A stretch of 64,000 nucleotides of DNA from Rhinopomastus cyanomelas (lineage: Eukaryota > Chordata > Aves > Bucerotiformes > Rhinopomastidae). Below the pieces are notes generated by a model. That model saw only the letters and a program-made list of their open reading frames with translations, had not been told where the DNA came from and did not search any database. The stretch spans positions 633,771 through 697,770 of the forward strand of contig VXBP01005118.1 of the NCBI GenBank assembly GCA_013400115.1, written 5' to 3'. The position numbers were made by a program, and so were the translations under genes. Below, piece by piece: positions 27,101 to 36,100 of this stretch. Position 1 is the first letter of the stretch; each line of letters opens with the position of its first letter.

Positions 27101-30100
27101 TAGCTAGTTTTAACAATTACTTTTCAGTGTTTCATTGTAAAGTTTATTTTAGTTGCGGTATCTTATACATGTCCTAAATCTTGTCTGGTGCTATAGAAAG
27201 GTGCTTTGGTGTAGCAAAAGGCTTTGTGTATATAACTTCAACAATGTTTTTATTTTGACAGGGTGCTGTTTGGACAATGAAATTTTCTCACTGCGGTCGA
27301 TTACTTGCATCTGCAGGACAGGACAATGTAGTAAGAATATGGGTTTTAAAGAACGCTTTTGACTATTTCAATAACATGCGAATGAAGTACAACACAGAAG
27401 GTAAGTTTCTGTGCATTGCCAGAGCTTTAAAATACTAGAACTTAGACTTATTTGGGAACTCAGAGTTGACAGGTGTTTCTGCCTGTGTTCTAGGTCGTGT
27501 ATCTCCCTCCCCATCTCAAGAGAGTCTGAATTCTTCAAAGTCAGATACTGATGCAGGGGTATGTACGCTGGATATTGGGAAGGGGTCACATCATTCTGGA
27601 ATGCTAGATAGTCATTGTTGCCTTATCCAAATACATGTTGCACAGAGAACTATTGTCTTGTGTCTTTGAGTCACAGATAAGCTCTTACCAGTAGACATCT
27701 TAGGTCAAATACTCTTCTCTCGTGTGTATGAGATATAAGCAAGGTCACTAAACTTAATACCTTACTAAATCAGCATAGCTTTGCTGTGGCCTTCTGCCAG
27801 AGTTACATTTCTGAGTGAAATGCTGAACGGAAGAAACATGCGTTGTTGAATTTCCTGGTGTAGTGTTTTGCCTTATGGTCCACTTGTGGTTAACATCTGA
27901 GTATCAGTCCAGTATGTTCTTAAGGAGAGCCAGACTGCACACTGTGAGGAGCATAATAAAACCTGACATAGTTAAATTTTTCACAGCTGTGTAGAGTAAA
28001 ATGGAACATGACTGACAAAAAGTATTAAGACATTTCTATAGACTGCTTTAGTTTACTTTAGTAAACTTGCCATCACGATGTATGTGTTTAAGTTTTGGCT
28101 TTTTATTTATGTTTCCTGTAATGTAAGAAACTGATGAAAAAATCCGTGTTTAAGCAAAGATTTTATCAGTAATATTATTTAATGTGGAGGCACCTGCAGT
28201 AATTCAGTTACTCTCTTTAGTTTCTCTACTCTGTCCAGTGAGGCCGCATCTGGAATATTGTGCCCAGCTGTGGGCCTGTCAGTTCAAGAAGGACAGGGGA
28301 CTGCTTGAGAGAGTCCAGTGCCGAGCCACGAGGATGATGAAGGGAGTGGCTCCCTTGTGAGGAAAGGCTGAGGGAGCTGGGTCTCTTTAGCTTGGAGAAA
28401 CGGAGACTGAGGGGTGACCTCATTAATGTCTATAAATATACAAGGGACGAGTGTCATGAGGATGGAGCCAGTCTCTTCTCAGGGGTGTCCAATGATAGGA
28501 CAAGTGGCAGCAGGTGCAACCTGGAGCATAGGAGGTTCCATGTAAACTTAAGGAAAAACGTTTTCCACTGTGAGAGTGATGGAGCACTGGGACTCAGAGA
28601 GGTTGTGGAGTCTCCTTCTCTGGAGACGTTCAAAACCCACATGGACACATTCTGTTGTGACCTGATGCTGTGTGTCCTGTTTTGACAAAGGGGGATGGAC
28701 TAGATGATCTTTCGCAGACCCTTCCAACCCCTAAGATTCAGTGATTCTTTGAGTAAAAGTTGCATAGATGGAAGATGTAGAGCTGCATAATTTTGGAATT
28801 TTAGGATGCTATTTCATATCCCATTGTACATTAAACTTATTTTGGCTGGTTGTTAGTGAAGTGTTGTTTACTTTAAACTCCTAAGAGCTGTTCTTCAAAT
28901 TATCTTCCCTATACTTCTATAAGCAATAGTTGCTTTTTTGTTAATTTTTTCAGCTAACATTTTGTATTCTTTCGGTACATTTCTCTGATAGATTTGCAGT
29001 GGAGTTGATGAAGACCCAGATGACAAAAATGCCCCCTTTCGTCAGCGACCTTTTTGCAAATACAAAGGGCATACAGCAGACCTTCTTGATCTATCCTGGT
29101 CTAAAGTAAGGTACCTTAATACAGGCTACACAGCTCTCCAGTATTTTCATTGTTTTCCTTTGTCAGTTGCTGTTGGCATCTGGGCAGGAACAACCCCAGC
29201 TGCCAGTGTAGGTTGAAGACTGACCTGTTGGAGAGCAGTGTAGGAGAAAGGGACCTGGGGGTCCTGGTGAACAGCAGGATGGCCATGAGCCAGCAATGTG
29301 CTCTTGTGGCCAAGAGGGCCAAACAGCATCCTGGGGAGGATCAGAAGGGGTGTGGTTAGCAGAGGTTCTTCTCCCCCTCTACTCTGCACTGGTGAGACCA
29401 CATCTGGAGTGTTGTGTCCAGTTCTGGGCCACTCAGTTCATAAAGGATGTGGAGCCGCTGGACAGATTCCAGCGTACAGCAACAAGGATGATGAAGGAGG
29501 TGGAGCACCTCCCTTATGAGGAGAGGCTGAGGGAGCTGGGTCTCTTTAGCTTGGAGAAGAGGAGACTGAGGGGTGACCTCATTAATGTCTATAAGTATGT
29601 GAAGGGTGGGTGTCAGGAGGATGGAGCCAGGCTCTTCTAAATGTCATCTAGTCATAGGACAAGGGGCAATGGATGTAAGCTGGAACATAGGAGGTTCCAC
29701 ATAAATATGAGAAGGAACTTCTTTATTGTGAGGGTGACAGAGCACTGGAACAGGCTCCCCAGGGAGGTTGCTGAGTCTCCTTCTCTGGAGATGTTTAAAA
29801 CCCACCTGGATGTGTTCCTGTGTGACTTGGTCTAGGCTATCCTGCTGTGTCAGGGGGATTGGACTAGATGAGCTTTCAAGGTCCCTTCCAACCCATAATG
29901 ATTCTATGAGTCTATGATTCTATGATTCAAACAATTAGGTTAAGAGTAAAGGTTGGTGGAGTCAAATCTTATTCCACATGAAATAGTTTGGATAAAATGA
30001 ACAGACTTCTTGAACTTGTGTGAGTCACTATAAAGGAAAAAAAAAACAGATGCCAGAAAACCCACAACAAAAAAGAAACCACCAAAACCAACCTCATCAA

Positions 30101-33100
30101 GCTAGTAACAGTTGCAGTTGTGTCTTCAGTACTGAAGTTCAATTGTTTAGACTGGGAGGAATTTCCACTGAGCTGTGTGATTTCTCATTTACGGTGTTAC
30201 TGCTTTTGTCTTCAGCACGCTTCACTGGTTTTACGCCAAGTGTACAGATTCTGAAGTTGCTGAATATATACATATACCCTAAAATTAGACAATTGCCTTG
30301 AGCTTAATTTTCAGATTGCTTCACATAAAGCTTACTTAATGCTCTACATTTTAGCAGCACCCTCTGGCTGAAGGATTTTAGGCAGGAGAGACTCTTCCCA
30401 CTCCTCAGAAGCCTTTTGTACTGTTTCTCCTCTGAACACTTCTAACTACTCTCCAAGTATTCATTTCCATAGAGATTTGAGCATCACTGTTCAGGATTTA
30501 AGGAAAGCACCAATTAATATCAGTAACTTTGATAAAGCATTTTATCTTAAAGGATAGAACCGAGTTGTCTAAAGGACGAAATGTTTAATTTCATGGCAAC
30601 AGAGAAATTGGTATGGCTTTACCAATCAGATTGCTTCTGTTACGTTTGCATCTGTTAATAACAGTGGAATTGTCTTGTTTCACAGAATTACTTCTTACTT
30701 TCTTCTTCTATGGACAAAACTGTCAGATTGTGGCACATATCAAGAAGAGAATGTCTTTGCTGTTTCCAGCATATAGACTTCGTCACCGCTATAGCATTCC
30801 ATCCAAGAGTAAGTGGAATTGCCCTCTTTTTTTCAGAAGCAGAATTTGAAATGATAATGTTTCTTTTCAATTAGGAAAAAAATATCCCTATCATATAATA
30901 CAGAATCATAAGAATGCAGTGGGTTGGAAGGAACCTCTAAAGGTCATCTAATCCGAACTCCTATACAGCAAGGAGGGACATCTCTAACTAGAACAGATTG
31001 CCCAAAGCCCCTTCAAGCCTGACCTTGAGTATCTCCAAGGATAGGGCCTCCACTACTGTTCCAGGCAACCTATTCCAGTGATCCACTGCTCTCAGATTAA
31101 AGAACTTTTTCCTAATGTCCAGCATAAATCTACCCTTTTCCAGCTTCAAACCATGACCCCTAGTCCTATCATTCCTCCAGTTCTCCCCAGCCTTCTTATA
31201 GGCCACTTTCAGGTACTGGAAGTCTGCCATAAGGTTCCCCCAGAGTATTCTCTTTAGGTTGAACAATTCCAGTTCCCTCAGCCTGTCTTCAAAAGAGGTG
31301 CTCCAGCCCTCTGGTCATTTTCATGGCCCTTCCTTGAACTTTAATTATTTATTTTCACTAAACTTCCCCAGGAGTGTCCTTGTGGCATGATGTGGAAATG
31401 AATTGCTATTGGCTATAACATCACAGCTGGTATAGTTTTGAGTAACTTCACAAAAAGTCAGTATTTCCAATGGTGGATGTTGTGATTAAATATGAGGGGA
31501 GGGAAAATGACAATAAAATTGAACAGATTGACAAGAGACCACAGAATCCGTGGGAATGTTTAAAACTTGACAGGATCAAACAGCTCAATCAAACTTTTGA
31601 GGCTGTTGTTGCTAAGAGCAGAGGAGGTTGACCAGAGACCTCCAGACATTCCTTCCAATCTCTTACTTTATTACTTGGGGTTTTTTTAATACTGCAGTAA
31701 AGCTTCCTGGCTTTGTTAAAAATCACATAGAGGAAAATGTGTTTAAACACGTTTTCAGTGTTCCCTGCACAAACACACACAGTGGTAGGGGTATTTGGAA
31801 CTCTAAAAAAAGCTTTCCGTTCCTGGACAAGGCTTGTGTCTTTATAATTTATGTTGAGAGGGTAAAACGTAACTATGGGAACAGTGAATGTTTTGTGATG
31901 TGAGGTACCCACTCTGCATGTGCATAATCTTGTCAGAAATCTGAAGGAAATTGTGTGCCATTTACCAGTAATTTTATAGCGCTGCCTTTTCAGCCCTCTT
32001 AAAACTTTCAGTCAAGTTGTCTGTGAGCTCTTATCTGGGAGGTTCTGGAGAGAATATGTTTGGAAATGGGGTGGGAGGTTTTTAAGGAAATAAGGGCATA
32101 CTCATAGCAAAAGCAGATGTTAATGTAGTGTGTCCTCTCAGGATGACAGGTACTTCTTAAGTGGTTCACTGGATGGGAAACTCCGACTCTGGAACATTCC
32201 TGACAAAAAGGTAGCATTATGGAATGAAGTAGATGGGCAGACAAAATTGATCACAGCTGCCAACTTCTGTCAGAATGGCAAATACGCAGTCATAGGCACA
32301 TACGATGGAAGATGCATCTTTTATGACACAGAGGTAAAAACACTTTGGAACTGGGCTTTTTTCTGTTAAATGACAAACACGTTTAAACATTACACTTATT
32401 TAAATATCAAGAAACTAATCTATTAGACCATGAGACAGATAAAGTTTGCACACAACTATTTCAAATCACGGTATGTTTTAATACCTTTTCAGCACTTGAA
32501 GTATCATACACAAATACACGTGCGTTCTACCAGAGGCCGGAATAGAGTTGGCAGAAAAATTACCGGCATTGAACCCCTGCCTGGAGAAAATAAGGTACTG
32601 TCATTCAGGGCAGCTTTGGCTCAGTACTGAAGTCTGATATTTGGGTCTAATGCCTTACAAGTTTGTGCTAAGTCTTGCTTGCAGTCACTGACTTAAATCA
32701 AAAGTCTCTTAACACTACTAAAATGAATACCACTGTGCTGATTTACACTAACACAATACTAAATAGTGGTAACATTGCTGCTTCTTTCTTTTTTTTTTCA
32801 TGACGTTATGTTCTGATTAATGTAAAGGTTACAAAATGCTTACACATGGCTTTCAGTGAATCTCCTTGGGCCAAATTAACTTCTCATGAATTTAATACTA
32901 ATTAAGAAATGTGCTTCATACAGAAGCTGAAAAATGCTGGAAGTTCAAGAGCTGTTTTCCAAACTGTTCTTCAGAAATTGGTCATGTCATTTAGTTGTAG
33001 CATAAACTGAAGTCCTATGCTGTGAAAAGGGCAAGTTCATATCAAGCACAGAACATGGTGCTGAATATTAAAGCCATTGTCTAAAGGTGGATTTTATCAC

Positions 33101-36100
33101 TTGTAAATAAAGTTCGGGGCTGGTGTATGGCCCGTAAATGGCCCTATTAGAATAGCAGATCACCAGCTGTTATCACCAATATTGTACTCTCACTGGTGAC
33201 ACAGAAGTGCCTTAACTCTAAAGACATGCAGAAGATTCATAAATCAATGGTGCCTTCGGGTCTGCGTCAGATTCTGTGTTAAAAGGTGTAACAAAACACT
33301 CAGTGTGAACTCTTGAAAACAAATAGCAAGTTCTGTAATCTGATGATGATGGTGTCCCAAGAGCTGTCAAAACTTTGCAGTGTAACTGTTGTACCCTTTG
33401 CCTGGTCATCTAGAGACTGACTGCTCAGGTACAGTCTGCACCGCTTTTGAGGTGCCATGAAAGGGCTAATCAGCTGAATGCTCTTCTGTGTTTTGACAAC
33501 CATTTCACAGACTTATCTGTTCATTATAAGTACATTTAAGCTTCTGATCTGCAAAATCTGAAAAGGAAACAAACTCGCAGCAACCAAGAAAAAAGCCTAG
33601 TTTGTTTCCACAGCAGATAATGGCCTTTGATCTGTGTTTCATAATTGATAGGTCATGACTCTCCAGAAACTCATTAGAAGAGCCATCCTGCTGTATTGCT
33701 GTGGAATGTGTTTCAAAATGTCCTTTGGGTGAAGTCGTGTTCTGTCTGCTGACAAGAACACAAGAGAGAAAAGTGTCATTGTCCTAAATCTTGTTTTGGT
33801 TCTTCAGGCCTGTTCTTTGTCTATGTCATTTTAATCAAAAAAATTGGAATTACAGAATAACAGAATGTTGTGGGTTGAAAGGGACATCGGAAGATCATCT
33901 AAGTCCAACCCCCCTCTCCCCTTCTGGCTGTTTAAATGTACTCTGTTGTTCCTTCTTGGGCACGTTAATGGTTTCCTCTCCTAAATTCTATTTATTTCTT
34001 TTCTAGATACTAGTGACATCAAATGATTCCAGAATCAGATTGTATGACCTGAGAGATCTGTCTTTATCGATGAAATACAAAGGTTATGTCAATAGCAGCA
34101 GCCAAATCAAAGCCAGCTTTAGGTAAGATAATGCAACAATGGGGTGGTTTGGTTTGGGAAATGCTCCCTGTGTCTAAAGTACAGAGGCTTTTGTTGAAGT
34201 AATCTGTTTACCTTGATAGGAAACTTTACTTGACTTGGAATGAAAAGGTAACTAAAGGTAACTTTGTGAAGAATGACAAAGCAGGGAGCTCTTGTCGAAC
34301 CTTTTGTACTGACAGTATAACTATGCATGTCCAACTCTAGTTGTAAATGCAGGAACTGTGCTAGAATTGGTGGGGCTGGGACACTGCATCTCTTAGAATC
34401 ATAGAATCATCATGGCTGGAAGGGACCTCCAGGGTCATCAAGTCCAGCCTTTTCTCCTAGTGCCTAACCGCTAGACCATATCCCCAAGCGCCGCATCCAT
34501 CCGTTCCTTAAACACCTCCAGGGTTGGTGACATCACCACTTCCCTGGGCAATCCATTCCAGCACCTAACCACCCTCTCAGTAAAGAATTTCTTTCTAACA
34601 TCCAGTCCAAACCTTCCTTGGTGCAACCTGAGGCCATTTCCCCTCGTCCTATCATCACCAATTTGAGAGAAGAGACCAACACCAACCTTGCTACAACCTC
34701 CTTTAAGGTAGTTGTAGAGGGCAATAAGGTCCCCTCTCAGTCTTCTCTTCTCCAGACTAAACANACCCTCCAGCAGATCAACACTCGTGCTCAATTTTGT
34801 GTCATCCGCAAATTGACTCGATCCCCTCATCCAGATCATTGATAAAGATATTAAATCACCTTCCTGGTAAAGAAGTTTTATTTCCTTGACTTTGTCAGGT
34901 GTTGTTGCAAAGCGTTGGTCACCCAGCTGTTGCCCAAGGCTGCAGGTCACTGCATGTGTATCATCACTGTCAGGAAACAGTCTGGAAACCTGAATTGAAA
35001 TTATTTTTTCTTTTCTTCACTGTGCCAGCCCTAAGATGCTTTTCTGAGTTTATTTTGGTGACTGTTGTGGAAATAGTGTTTTTTAGGCTAGTAAAGAGAG
35101 GAAGTAGAAGTTGAGGAGCATTTGTTCAGTTCCCACTTGGAGCCTTGCAGAAGCTGAAGGGGAAAAACGCTCAGGTGTCTCTTTAACCTGGATATTTGAG
35201 CAGAGGAGTGCAGCAGTGCTTAAATAATAATGCAGATTTTAGTCTTTATAGTCAGCTGTTGGCCCTTGAAAGCATCTTGAAGGTTGACCCAGTATTTCAT
35301 AGGATGGCTGATGCTGGAAGGGACCTCTGGAGGTCATCTTGTCCAGCCCTCCTGCTCAAGATTGTTTTTCCAATGAAATCATCTCCACTTAGAGGTCTGT
35401 GGCAACAGTTCAGGTGTGTGATGTGCTCATGCAGCAGGTAAATGAAGAGTAAATGGATTTGCAGGTACTGTTTGTCTCTATCAGTGGGCATTATGCAGTC
35501 ATGTGCTTACAGTTTTGTTGGAAGCTTTTCATCTTCCACCTGTGTCAATCTTTATCTGCCCATGGTAAACCATTCCCAAGAGGGTAACAGCATCATGGAG
35601 CGGATCAGAAGTGGAGAGTGGTTAGCAGATCGAGAGAGGTTCTTATTCCTCTCTGCTCTGCCCTGAGGAGACCACATCTGGAGTATTGTGTCCAGTTCTG
35701 GGCCCCTCAGCTCAAGAAGGACACAGAACTGCTGGAGAGAGTCCAGCGCAGAGGAAGAAGGATGATGAAGGAAGTAGAACATCTCCCTTATGAGGAAAGG
35801 CTGAGGGAGCTGGGTCTCTTTATGTTGGAGAAGAGGAGACTGAGGGGTGACCTCATTAATGTCTATAAATATGTGAAGGGTGGGTGTCAGGAGGATGGAG
35901 CCAGGCTCTTCTCAGTGTCATCTAGTCATAGGACAAGGGGCAGTGGGTGCAAGCTGGAACATAGGAGGTTTCACATCAATGTGAGAAGGAACTTCTTTAT
36001 TGTGAGGGTGACAGAGCACTGGAACAGGCTGCCCAGGGAGGTTGCGGAGTCTCCTTCTCTGGAGATGTTTAAAACCACGTGGATATGTTCCTGTGCGACT

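Noticed and set aside
34471..34950. 159-codon - strand frame with an X
   Set aside because: It is CR1 reverse-transcriptase remnant read through the ambiguous base, not a host gene.
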